A DNA stretch of 64,000 bases from Hymenobacter chitinivorans DSM 11115. Lineage in GTDB: Bacteria > Bacteroidota > Bacteroidia > Cytophagales > Hymenobacteraceae. Below are positions 17,210 to 24,877 of the stretch, one piece after another (within the stretch, counting starts at the first letter, position 1; every line of letters begins with the position of its first letter). The notes below the pieces were generated by a model, which worked only from the letters and a program-made list of their open reading frames with translations, had not been told where the DNA came from and made no database searches. The position numbers and the translations under genes are program-made. The DNA lies in NCBI RefSeq assembly GCF_002797555.1, contig NZ_PGFA01000001.1, forward strand, positions 2,170,001 through 2,234,000, written 5' to 3'.

Positions 17210-18574
17210 TCAGGCCGTCAGGCCGTACTCCTGCAGCTTGCGGTAGAGCGTGGTCAGACCGATGCCGAGCTGGCGGGCGGCCTCGGTTTTGTTGCCGTCC
17301 ACGTCGGCCAGCACTTCCCGGATGTGGCGGGCTTCCACGGCCCGCAGGCTCCGGTCGTGGGGGTCGTCGGTGGCCCGGATGGCGTCGGGCAGGGTGTAAA
17401 ACTCGGTGGGCAGCAGGCCGGGGGCCACCCGCTCGTTGTCGGGCGTGAGGATGGCGGCCCGCTCCAGCACGTTCTTGAGCTCCCGCACGTTGCCCGGCCA
17501 GTCGTAGGCCTGCAGCAGGCGCAAACATTCGGGTTCCAGGCCCGGCAGGCGCTTTTTGAGGCGGGCGGCGAAGTGCTGCAGGAAGTATTCGGCCAGCACC
17601 GGCACGTCGGTGGCCCGGGCTTTGAGCGGGGGCACGTCGATGGTGAAGACCGAGAGGCGGTAGTACAAATCGGGGCGGAAGCGGCTTTCCTGGGCTTCGA
17701 GCTTGAGGTTGCGGTTGGTGGCGGCCACGATGCGCACCTGCACGGCCGTGGGCGTAGTGGCGCCCAGCTTAGTAAAGGTCTGGGTTTCGAGCACCCGCAG
17801 GAATTTGGCCTGCACATTCAGCTCCAGCTCGCCTATTTCGTCCAGGAACAGCGTGCCGCCGTTGGCTTCTTCGAGCAGTCCTTTCTTGTCGGTCAGGGCC
17901 CCGGTGAAGGCGCCTTTCTTGTAGCCAAACAGCTCCGATTCGAGCAAATCTTTGGGGAAGGCCGAGCAGTTGACGGCCACGAAGGGCTTGAGCCGGCGCG
18001 GACTGGCCTGATGAATGGCCTGGGCAAAAAGCTCCTTGCCGGCGCCCGTGGGCCCTTCGAGCAGCACGGTGCTGTCCGTCACGGCTACCTGCCGGGCCAA
18101 ATTCTGGGCCGCCCGCAGCGCCGCCGACTCCCCTATCATCGTCTCGAAGCTGTGCTGGGCCCCGACTTTCTTTTCCAGCTCGGCCACCCGGCGCTGCAGT
18201 CGGGCCTTGTCGGCGGCCCGGTCCACGATGACGACCAGCTGGTCGTCGGAGTCGCCCTTGGTCAGGTAGTCGAAAGCGCCCTGCTTCATGGCCTGCACCC
18301 CGTCGGGAATCGTACCGAAGGCCGTCATGAGCACGATTTCGGCCTCGGGGCAGCGGGCCCGCAGCTTGGGAATCAGCTCCACGCCGTGGGCATCGGGCAG
18401 CTTCACGTCGGAGAGGATGACCAGCACTTCCTCGGCGTGCTGCTGCAGGGTTTCCAGGCCGCGGCGGGCATCGGCGGCCTGCAGCACGGTGTAGCCTTCC
18501 AGCTCCAGGACCCGGCTTAGCAGCTGGCGCAGGCGGGTTTCGTCGTCGATGATGAGCAGGGTACCGGTGGGCAT
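17210..18574 (-). CDS. NtrC-family sigma-54 response regulator
   Basis: 454 aa. Receiver domain 1-120 with D10/D11 and phospho-acceptor D56 (I-L-S-D-V-K-L-P-D). AAA+ domain about 145-380: Walker A is G-P-T-G-A-G-K-E (family consensus G-E-S-G-T-G-K-E), the sigma-54 contact loop G-A-F-T-G-A is intact, Walker B is G-G-T-L-F-L-D-E-I-G-E, and the arginine-finger region R-P-D-L-Y-Y-R-L follows. The C-terminal Fis-type helix-turn-helix is N-K-T-E-A-A-R-Q-L-G-I-G-L-T-T-L-Y-R-K-L. It should activate a sigma-54 promoter when phosphorylated. It is same-length and strongly similar to the regulator at 37227-38591. It heads an operon with porin and kinase. Confidence 0.94.
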   Translation of the reverse strand: MPTGTLLIIDDETRLRQLLSRVLELEGYTVLQAADARRGLETLQQHAEEVLVILSDVKLPDAHGVELIPKLRARCPEAEIVLMTAFGTIPDGVQAMKQGAFDYLTKGDSDDQLVVIVDRAADKARLQRRVAELEKKVGAQHSFETMIGESAALRAAQNLARQVAVTDSTVLLEGPTGAGKELFAQAIHQASPRRLKPFVAVNCSAFPKDLLESELFGYKKGAFTGALTDKKGLLEEANGGTLFLDEIGELELNVQAKFLRVLETQTFTKLGATTPTAVQVRIVAATNRNLKLEAQESRFRPDLYYRLSVFTIDVPPLKARATDVPVLAEYFLQHFAARLKKRLPGLEPECLRLLQAYDWPGNVRELKNVLERAAILTPDNERVAPGLLPTEFYTLPDAIRATDDPHDRSLRAVEARHIREVLADVDGNKTEAARQLGIGLTTLYRKLQEYGLTA

Positions 18575-18693
18575 GGAGGGGAATTGGGAATGTTAAATTT
18601 TAAGTGTTGAATTGGGCGAACTAGCTGTTCAACGCCTAAAAGTATCGGCTTGCAAAAGAAGTATCATTGTTGAATCACGTTTACCTTGCCACT

Positions 18694-19416
18694 ATGCCTG
18701 ATAAACAGAGTCGCGAATTGTTTCTGCTAGAAAAATTCCTTCCTACTCTGTTCGCAGAAACACCTTTCTCCTTGTCTCAACCAAAACCACCGCTACCAGA
18801 TTTTATAATTCAGGTAGAGGGGAAGAAGATTGGGATTGAAATGACTGCTCTTATTTTGAATGAGGAATCTAGAGAAAGAGAAGCAAAACAAGACGCTATT
18901 TTAGATGAAGCCCAAAGGCTATTTGAAGCGAGGAGCCACCTGCCGCTCCAAGTAACAGTAGGTTTTTCAGAAGCAGTAGATTGGAGCGCTTTAAATCGAA
19001 AGCCAATCGCAGCATTTTTAGCGGGCATAATAGAAAGCAGTGTCTTAGCAGTAAAAGATCTGCCCCAGAATCAGGCTCAATTCGATATACGAATTGAATC
19101 CTTTATACACTCGCATATTCACAGTGTCGGAATATTCTATTTGGATCGACTTACAACTCCTTGCTGGTCACCAATAACTTCCTTTTGGGTCCCTGACGCT
19201 CCAGTTGCTAAGATTCAAGAGATAATTACCCGGAAGAGCAATAATATAAGTGGCTACCTAACTGGCTGCGATGAAGTCTGGTTGCTCATCCTGGAAACCG
19301 GAAGCCCATCATCCTACTTTGACCGATTTGAAAAACTGCAAGACACAATCTTTGAAAGTGGTTTTGCACGGACGGTAATTGGCCGGATTTCAAAAGGGGA
19401 CCTGATAGAATTATAA
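18694..19416 (+). CDS. Low-GC orphan protein, possible PD-(D/E)xK-like fold
   Basis: 240 aa from ATG 18694 (a TTG 9 codons earlier is also in frame). Codon use is AT-rich, at about 40-45% GC by eye against more than 63% around it, so recent acquisition is likely. Not recognised. Residues 34-51 read L-P-D-F-I-I-Q-V-E-G-K-K-I-G-I-E-M-T, a pattern like the core of restriction-like nucleases (Asp, then Glu on the next strand), but the final Lys position is Met/Thr, so catalytic ability is doubtful. The C-terminal part has E-V-W-L-L-I-L-E-T, another core strand pattern seen in this fold. No partner gene is next to it. Confidence 0.7.
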   Translation: MPDKQSRELFLLEKFLPTLFAETPFSLSQPKPPLPDFIIQVEGKKIGIEMTALILNEESREREAKQDAILDEAQRLFEARSHLPLQVTVGFSEAVDWSALNRKPIAAFLAGIIESSVLAVKDLPQNQAQFDIRIESFIHSHIHSVGIFYLDRLTTPCWSPITSFWVPDAPVAKIQEIITRKSNNISGYLTGCDEVWLLILETGSPSSYFDRFEKLQDTIFESGFARTVIGRISKGDLIEL

Positions 19417-19434
19417 ACGAAGCCGGTAGAATAA

Positions 19435-20259
19435 TCAGGCCGCCCGGATTTCATCCTTCAATTGCTCCACAAACCGGTTAAACTCCGGCTCGGCTTCCAC
19501 GTTGGGGTGCCAGGCCAGGCCCATGCCGGCCAAATCGTACTGGTGGTCTTGGCTGATGGTGGCCCCGGGCAGGAGCTGGCCGGCGGCGTCCCGCTCGTAG
19601 CCCATGAGCCAGAGCGTGTCCGACAGGGCCGTGGTGGTGGCAATGTCGTGGGAGACGATGACGACCGTGTTGAGCTCATCCATGGTGGTGACTTCGAGGA
19701 TGATTTTCTTCACTTCGTCAATCATGGCCACGTCGAGGCCAGAGAAGGGCTCGTCGAGCAGAATCAGGTGGTCGGAGCAGAGCAGCTGCTGGGCAATGGC
19801 GGCCCGCTGGCGCTGCCCGCCCGAGAGCTGGGCGGGAAACTTCTTGCCGTGCTGGTCGAGCCGGAACCGCTCCAGGTAGGCGGCTACTTCCCGCTTGGCG
19901 GCTTCGGGCTCGTGCTTGCGGGCGGCGGCCAGCAGCAGGTTGTCGGAGAGGGTGCGGTGGTTGAAGAGCGGGTAGCGCTGCTGCACCAGGCCCACGTCGC
20001 CGGCCTGCACGGGGTGCTGCTCCTCCCCGACCCGCACCGAGCCGGCGGCTGGCGGGGTGAGCCCGGCAATGATGCGGCAGAGCACCGACTTACCGATGCC
20101 CGAGCGGCCGTAGAAGCCCACGACCTGGCCCTGGGTCATGTTGGGCCGCACCACGTTCAAGACCTGGGCACTGATGTCGCGCAGCACGACTTCGCCCTGG
20201 TAGCTCATCGACACGTTGTCGAGGGTCAGTACGGGTTCCTGGTGAAAGTAAGGAGTCAT
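19435..20259 (-). CDS. ABC transporter ATP-binding protein
   Basis: 274 aa ATPase of the nitrate/sulfonate/taurine-type importers. Walker A G-R-S-G-I-G-K-S, Q-loop near Q-Q-R-Y-P-L-F, signature L-S-G-G-Q-R-Q-R-A-A-I-A, Walker B L-I-L-L-D-E-P-F-S-G-L-D and switch His in V-S-H-D. The frame is open for another 90 codons upstream, but that stretch is a translation of the 21-bp repeat array, so ATG at 20259 (M-T-P-Y-F-H-Q-E-P-V-L-T-L-D) is chosen. It is the last gene of a five-gene minus-strand cluster with permease, binding protein-OmpA fusion, PspA-like and coiled-coil proteins, and energises that permease. Confidence 0.88.
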   Translation of the reverse strand: MTPYFHQEPVLTLDNVSMSYQGEVVLRDISAQVLNVVRPNMTQGQVVGFYGRSGIGKSVLCRIIAGLTPPAAGSVRVGEEQHPVQAGDVGLVQQRYPLFNHRTLSDNLLLAAARKHEPEAAKREVAAYLERFRLDQHGKKFPAQLSGGQRQRAAIAQQLLCSDHLILLDEPFSGLDVAMIDEVKKIILEVTTMDELNTVVIVSHDIATTTALSDTLWLMGYERDAAGQLLPGATISQDHQYDLAGMGLAWHPNVEAEPEFNRFVEQLKDEIRAA

Positions 20260-20319
20260 CTGGGATATGGGTGTAGAAGCGTAATCGTTTAGAAAGTTGG
20301 GGCGGGTCGCCGGAGACGA

Positions 20320-20571
20320 GCTTTGGACGGCTGGGGCCAGGCTTTGGAGGCTTGGAGCTACGCTTTGGAAGCCGTGGACCACGCTTTGGGTCGTTGGGGC
20401 TGGGCTTTGGACGACTGCATCCGGGCTTTGGAGGCTTGGGGCTGGGCTTTGGACCACTGTGTCCGGGCTTTGGGTGACTGTGACTAGGCTTTGAATGACT
20501 GTGACCAGGCTTTGGGTGACTGTGACCAAGCTTTGGATGGCTGGAGCCAGGCTTTGGCTTTTCGGCGCAAA
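20320..20571. repeat. 21-bp phased array, 12 GCTTTGG cores
   Basis: GCTTTGG occurs at 20320, 20341, 20362, 20383, 20404, 20425, 20446, 20467, 20488 (last base A), 20509, 20530 and 20551: exactly 21 bp apart every time. The 14 bases between cores vary, with a weaker pattern around G-A-C-T-G-T-G. The array lies 60 bp upstream of the ATPase start (20259), between permease and ATPase genes. All frames are open because 21 is a multiple of three, so translation cannot be excluded on that ground alone. No similarity between the spacer bases and any gene in the window was seen. Confidence 0.95.
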
Positions 20572-20606
20572 AACACCGCATGGGTCCCTTGCTTCCCTCC
20601 TGCTGT

Positions 20607-21386
20607 TTAGCCCTGCGCCGCAGCCAACGCCGAGTGGGGAAAGAATACCCGGCGCAGGAGCACGAAGACGTAGTCCTGCAGGGCGCCGGTGGCCAGAATG
20701 ACCAGCTGAATGGCCAGCACCCCGTCGAGGTGCAGGTAGCGGTTTTGCTTGTAGAGCAGCAGGCCGATGCCGCCTTCCGACTGGTAGAGGGTTTCGACCA
20801 GCGTAATCATGGTCCAGATGATGGCGAAGTTCTGGCGCACGACTTCCAGCATCAGATCCAGCTTACCCAGCACCACGACTTCCAGAAAGCTGCGCCACTC
20901 GCCCAACCCCAGGGTCCGGGCGTGGTCCATTTCCTCCTGGGTGGTGGTCAGAATCACGCTCGTCATGCCCGTTACGAGGTACACGGTGGTGGCAAAAACC
21001 AGCACCGAGAGCTTGACCTCGTGGCCCGAGCTCAGCATCAGGGCCATGAAAAACGTGAGGCCGGTGAGAGTGAGGTAGCGCATTTTGGTGGCGGCGTAGG
21101 CAATGGGCCGGAAAAACGGCAGGGCCGTCAAGTACGAAATAACCAGGGCCAGCACCGTGCCGATGGCCAGGGCCTGCAAGGCCGTCGTCATGCTGGCCCA
21201 CAGCTCCTGCAACAGCCCCTGGGTCGTGATTAAGTCGCCCAACGCCCGCAGCACCTGGCCCAGACTGGGGAAGATTTGCAGGGGGTAAAACGCCCAAAGC
21301 AGCACCAGCACCAGCAGCTGGGCGCCCACCATGGTGGCAAACACCGGCCGGCTGGGCCGGGCATTGGGGGCAAATAGCTCTTTCAT
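20607..21386 (-). CDS. ABC transporter permease (SsuC/TauC type)
   Basis: 259 aa inner-membrane protein with about six helices (for example residues 17-36, 65-85, 100-125, 130-152 and 222-245). The EAA coupling loop is seen at T-L-G-L-G-E-W-R-S-F-L-E-V-V-V-L-G-K, which docks on the ATPase. This resembles the nitrate/sulfonate/taurine import permeases. It lies between the substrate-binding/OmpA fusion gene (upstream, 21722) and the ATPase (downstream). The gap to the binding-protein gene is 335 bp of inverted repeats, unusually long for an operon. The transported compound cannot be deduced. Confidence 0.85.
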   Translation of the reverse strand: MKELFAPNARPSRPVFATMVGAQLLVLVLLWAFYPLQIFPSLGQVLRALGDLITTQGLLQELWASMTTALQALAIGTVLALVISYLTALPFFRPIAYAATKMRYLTLTGLTFFMALMLSSGHEVKLSVLVFATTVYLVTGMTSVILTTTQEEMDHARTLGLGEWRSFLEVVVLGKLDLMLEVVRQNFAIIWTMITLVETLYQSEGGIGLLLYKQNRYLHLDGVLAIQLVILATGALQDYVFVLLRRVFFPHSALAAAQG

Positions 21387-21721
21387 GGAGGTGAAATTGT
21401 GAAGAGTGAATTTGTGAGTTGTTCTGGCGGCGCACTAGGCATTGATGAAGCGCCAGGCGCGGCACTCACTTGGCTTGCGAGGAGGAGTGGTGGTCCAAGC
21501 ATTGACTCACAGCCCGAAGAAGCCCCGGCTCCGGGCGGGACTTCTTCTTTGCTATGGATGAGAAATAGGACACGAGGAATAAAAAAGCTAGGATAAAGCA
21601 CAAGCAATAGGGCGGAAATGGTGAAGTGGTGAGTTGTTGATTTGGAGGGGCAGCTTGCGCCATTCGCGCAGATCGAACGTCAAACTCACCATTTCACAAC
21701 TTCACCATTTCACAACTTCAC
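21387..21721. repeat. GTGAA-word inverted repeat filling an operon gap
   Basis: The left end (21390-21420) reads GGTGAAATTGTGAAG and GTGAATTTGTGAGTT; the right end (21684-21721) carries two copies of the 16-bp word CATTTCACAACTTCAC and is its approximate reverse complement. A further GGTGAAGTGGTGAGTTG lies at 21618-21636. There is no gene in this 335-bp gap between permease and binding protein. Confidence 0.75.
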
Positions 21722-23500
21722 CTAATTCCCCAGCACGATTTCCACGCGGCGGTTTTTGGCGCGGCCGTCGGGGGCGGTGTTGGGGGCCAGGGGCTCGGTG
21801 GCGCCGTGGGCGTAGATCTGGACCCGGCCCTCGGGGAAGGCGCTGGAGCTTTTGCGGCTCAGCCACTGCTGCACGGCCAGGGCCCGGTCTTCACTGAGCT
21901 GCTGGTTTTTCTGGGGGTCGCCCTGGTTATCGGTGTGGCCGTGGACGGCTACTTTGAGGCGGCCAGCTACCACCAGGTCGTCGAAGAGCTGGTTCAAATC
22001 CCGCTCGGCGGCCGGCGTGAAGGTGCTCTTGCCGGTTTCGAATTCGATGTTCCAGGCCCGCTTGCTCACGCTGCGGCGGATTTCATCGTCGGCGGCAAAC
22101 TGCTGCTTGTCGGCCGGGGCAATGGCTTTGCCCTTGTACTGAGCTTGCAATTTCTTGAGCAGGGTCAGGTCCAGCATCTGGTCGAGGGGCACGTAGCTGG
22201 GCAATTCCTTGGGGTAAAGCTTGCGCTGCACGTCGCCGAAAGTCTTGTAGACCGAGGCGTAGACGTTGGTGCCGCCTTCCTCCAGACCAAACAGCGCCAG
22301 GTTATCGGCGAAGTTGAAGGCCTTGCTCCCACCGAGTTCTACCACTTCCCCGGTGCGGTCGGCTTCACTTACTCCTTTATAGTAGCGCAGCCAGTAGCCG
22401 CCGTTCTTGTCCTTGTCGCCGTACACTTCGGCCGAAATATCGGCGGCGCGGCTCAGGGCCTCGGGGTGGGTTTTCACCTGGTCACCGGCCACGGCCAGGG
22501 CCGTCATAATGCCTTCCACTTCCTTGGGGTGGGCGTCGTACCAGAGCTTGGTGGTCACCATGATATTGGGCATCTGGTTCGAGTATTCCTTGGTCGAGAC
22601 GATGTTGACCAGGCCGCCTTTCTGCTTGGCAATGTTCACGTCGCCGGGCGTCCAGGTGGCTACGGCGTCGGCGGGCACGTCCACTTTGACGCCGGTATCC
22701 TTGCCTTTGACCACCTTGGTGCGCTGCTCGGGCTTGCCGGTAATGTACTTTTCGGCGGCGGCCAGGAAGTCGGGGGCGGCCATGAAGTTCACGGCTTCGG
22801 GGTCGTAGGTGGTTTCGTCGGGGTTCACCTTCAGGCTGTTGTCGGCGCACCACTTCAGGGCAATGTTCTGGTCGCCGTCGCGCAGGTAGCAGGCAATGGT
22901 CTTGCCCAGGGCCGCCTTGGGGTTGTCGAGCCACTCCTTGGGGCCCATGAGCTTGTCCTCGCCGTACGACTTACCGCAGCTGTAGGGCAGAATCTGCAAA
23001 CCCGTGCCGGCTTTTTCCAGCTGACTCTGCACCGCCGAGAAGGCCGGCAGCCCGTCGCCCATGATGCTCACGATGAGGCCCGGCGTTGCGGGGTTCTGCT
23101 GCATGTCCAGGGCATTTTTGACCAGGTCGGCCTGCATTTTGGCCACGTCGTCCTGGCGTACGATCTGCAGATTGATGCCGTTGGCGGCCATGCTGGAGTT
23201 TTCCGTGGTGCGGGGGCCGCCGTTGGCCAGCATGCCGGCCATCTGCGAGTTCCAGGCCATTACTTCCCAGGTCACGGCCGCGCCTTTTTCAGTGGGCGTG
23301 CTGCCCGGCAGCGGGGCCAGCGGCACGGCAATGTTGGTGCGGCTGCCGGCCGTCTGGGTCGGCAGCTCAATGGAGTTGAGCAGCACCGACTCGGTAGCCG
23401 CCTTTTTAAACAGCATCCCGCTGCCAATAAGCTTGTTGATGCCGAAGTAGAGCAGCGCCACTAGCAGGGCGCCAATCACGATTTTACCGCGCGTTGTCAT
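21722..23500 (-). CDS. ABC substrate-binding protein fused to an OmpA peptidoglycan-binding domain
   Basis: 592 aa. One N-terminal membrane helix (residues 7-26), then a periplasmic type-2 binding-protein fold from about 75 to 430 (phosphate/nitrate/sulfonate class; E-V-M-A-W-N-S-Q near the start, T-T-K-L-W-Y-D-A-H-P-K-E-V near 320). It ends with an OmpA-like domain from about 480 to 592 (H-G-H-T-D-N-Q-G-D-P-Q-K-N, then N-R-R-V-E-I-V). The OmpA part should bind diaminopimelate in peptidoglycan and hold the binding domain between inner membrane and wall. This layout has been annotated in other bacteria as phosphate ABC binding/OmpA family protein, but its role is not established. It sits in a five-gene cluster with permease, ATPase, PspA-like and coiled-coil proteins. 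Confidence 0.88.
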   Translation of the reverse strand: MTTRGKIVIGALLVALLYFGINKLIGSGMLFKKAATESVLLNSIELPTQTAGSRTNIAVPLAPLPGSTPTEKGAAVTWEVMAWNSQMAGMLANGGPRTTENSSMAANGINLQIVRQDDVAKMQADLVKNALDMQQNPATPGLIVSIMGDGLPAFSAVQSQLEKAGTGLQILPYSCGKSYGEDKLMGPKEWLDNPKAALGKTIACYLRDGDQNIALKWCADNSLKVNPDETTYDPEAVNFMAAPDFLAAAEKYITGKPEQRTKVVKGKDTGVKVDVPADAVATWTPGDVNIAKQKGGLVNIVSTKEYSNQMPNIMVTTKLWYDAHPKEVEGIMTALAVAGDQVKTHPEALSRAADISAEVYGDKDKNGGYWLRYYKGVSEADRTGEVVELGGSKAFNFADNLALFGLEEGGTNVYASVYKTFGDVQRKLYPKELPSYVPLDQMLDLTLLKKLQAQYKGKAIAPADKQQFAADDEIRRSVSKRAWNIEFETGKSTFTPAAERDLNQLFDDLVVAGRLKVAVHGHTDNQGDPQKNQQLSEDRALAVQQWLSRKSSSAFPEGRVQIYAHGATEPLAPNTAPDGRAKNRRVEIVLGN

Positions 23501-23503
23501 GGT

Positions 23504-23533
23504 AGTTGTCAGTTGTTAGTTGTCAGTTGTTGG
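23504..23533. repeat. Heptamer tandem repeat AGTTGTC/AGTTGTT
   Basis: Four alternating 7-bp words (AGTTGTC, AGTTGTT, AGTTGTC, AGTTGTT) directly before the start codon of the binding-protein fusion (23500, minus strand). Confidence 0.8.
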
Positions 23534-23544
23534 GGTGGGCGAGT

Positions 23545-23740
23545 TCCCCTCCTTTTTTCAAATTCCGCGCATCAAGCGGCGTGGGTGGCCGAAGGCTGGG
23601 GTGGTTGGTCGGCCGCGCCGGTAGAGCAGGTACTTCCAGGTAGCAGGCATATTGCAGCCGTCAGCAACCATCGTCCTGACGTTTCAACCACCCCGCCCTT
23701 TGGGCACCCCTCCTCATCTGAGGAGGGGAATTTTCGTTCT
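23545..23740. repeat. MITE-like inverted-repeat element, copy A
   Basis: Shares with 34876-35060 the start T-C-C-C-C-T-C-C-T-T-T-T-T-T-C-A-A, an internal GGTGGCCGAAGGC...GGGGTGGTT arm with GTCGGCCGCGCCG after it, and the end AACCACCCCGCCCTT..GGGCACCCCTCCT...GAGGAGGGGAATT. Left and right ends are inverted. The left arm of this copy is degraded. It lies between two genes of the ABC/PspA-like cluster, 23 bp after the PspA-like stop codon. Confidence 0.8.
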
Positions 23741-23762
23741 GAATTGCCGTGCTATTGACGTT

Positions 23763-24752
23763 CTAGTCCAGCAGGTTGGAATAGGCGTCGTTGGTGGCTT
23801 TGGCCGTGGTGGCGGGGCTACTCAGGGTGCTGGGCTGCTCGTTGAGCAGGGTGTTGAAGTCGCCCTTCTGGTATTTTTCCAGCAGACGCTGGCCCTTCTC
23901 GCTCATCACCCCGTTCTGGATGTCCATTTCCTTCACGAATTCCTGGCTGTAGCGCATGGCCTGCTTGATCTGACCCAGCTGCTGGGCCATGTCCTGGGCT
24001 ACCCGGTCGGTGGCCATATCGAAGAAGTACTTCTTGTCGGGGTCGCCGCGCAGGATGTTCATGGCGGCCCGCATGCCCGAGGAAGTGCGCTTCACCAGCT
24101 CGTACTCGTCCTTGAGCAGGTTGACCTTGAACTTGGAATTGTCGATCTGGCGCAGGGCGGCCTTCAGAATCTGGCGCATCACCAGCGTCACGTTGGCCGT
24201 GGTGGTCAGCATGGGCTGCAGGCGGGAGTTGTAGTCTTCGAGCTGAGCGGCCCGGGAAGCGTACGACTCGGCGAAGTCCTTCTCGCCCTTGCGGGCGGCC
24301 GAGTCGGCCAGGCGCAGGTACTCCTGGAGCTGCTGCTTGTTGGCGTCCATCTTGCGCTTCACCAGCTCGTGGGCCCCTTCGATGTGGCCTACCTCCGACT
24401 CCATGTTCTGGGCTTCCTTCTCGGTATTGCGGATGTAGTCCTGCATAATCCCGATGGGGTCCGTCTCGACGAAGATGCCGGCCGCGGTGCGGAAGATGCG
24501 CTGCCCGGCGTACCAGAGCCCCGCCTTGATCCGCTTGCTGGTCACAATCAGGAAGAGCACGAACAGCGCCCCGAGCCCGAAGCCGAGCTTGACCGTGTCG
24601 AAGACGATGTCGACCAGGTAGGGCACGATCTGGCCCCAGAAGTAGATGCCGGCCCCGGCCGCGGCGGCCAGAAAAACCCAGCCCGCGGCCTTTTCGGGCT
24701 TTTGCCATTTGGGTAAATCAGTGGAAGTACCACCGGGAAGCAATGTGTTCAT
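23763..24752 (-). CDS. PspA/IM30-like coiled-coil membrane protein
   Basis: 329 aa. Two predicted membrane helices at about 24-46 and 52-72 precede a long helical region (residues 95-290). That region has the PspA-type layout: D-P-I-G-I-M-Q-D-Y-I-R-N-T-E-K-E start, heptad-rich middle, and A-R-K-G-E-K-D-F-A-E-S-Y-A-S-R-A, like the A-L-x-x-G-x-E-x-L-A motif of PspA. A T/S/A-rich tail follows. PspA family proteins coat and stabilise the inner membrane; membrane helices ahead of the helical part are not in classic PspA, so this is a relative at best. It is gene two of the cluster, between the coiled-coil protein (24875) and the binding-protein/OmpA fusion. Confidence 0.6.
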   Translation of the reverse strand: MNTLLPGGTSTDLPKWQKPEKAAGWVFLAAAAGAGIYFWGQIVPYLVDIVFDTVKLGFGLGALFVLFLIVTSKRIKAGLWYAGQRIFRTAAGIFVETDPIGIMQDYIRNTEKEAQNMESEVGHIEGAHELVKRKMDANKQQLQEYLRLADSAARKGEKDFAESYASRAAQLEDYNSRLQPMLTTTANVTLVMRQILKAALRQIDNSKFKVNLLKDEYELVKRTSSGMRAAMNILRGDPDKKYFFDMATDRVAQDMAQQLGQIKQAMRYSQEFVKEMDIQNGVMSEKGQRLLEKYQKGDFNTLLNEQPSTLSSPATTAKATNDAYSNLLD

Positions 24753-24758
24753 ATGTAA

Positions 24759-24877
24759 AGTGAATGAGTAAGGGAGTGAATGAGTGAGTTGTTGAGGTGC
24801 GTAGCAGAGTAGTGAGGAATAAGATGGGTGAGTTGCAAAGCCTGACTTCGCTCATTCACTCACTTACTCATTCACTA
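24759..24877. repeat. Inverted repeat of GTGAATGA words
   Basis: AGTGAATGAGTAAG..AGTGAATGAG on the left (24759-24784) is the near-perfect reverse complement of 24850-24876 on the right (octamers CATTCACT, CACTTACT, CATTCACT). The right arm runs into the stop codon of the 24875-25591 gene. Predicted to form a stem of about 26 bp with one or two mismatches. Confidence 0.85.

Noticed and set aside
20260-20529. 90-residue N-terminal extension of the ABC ATPase
   Set aside because: It is a translation of the 21-bp array, low in complexity, and starts after no promoter word; a start at 20259 gives the normal ATPase N-terminus. Kept open as an alternative in the finding on that array.
21806-23464. 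Plus-strand frame of 552 codons opposite the binding protein-OmpA gene, and a 601-codon one opposite the M28 gene (59758-61563)
   Set aside because: Shadows with no recognisable domain; the minus-strand genes have complete motifs.
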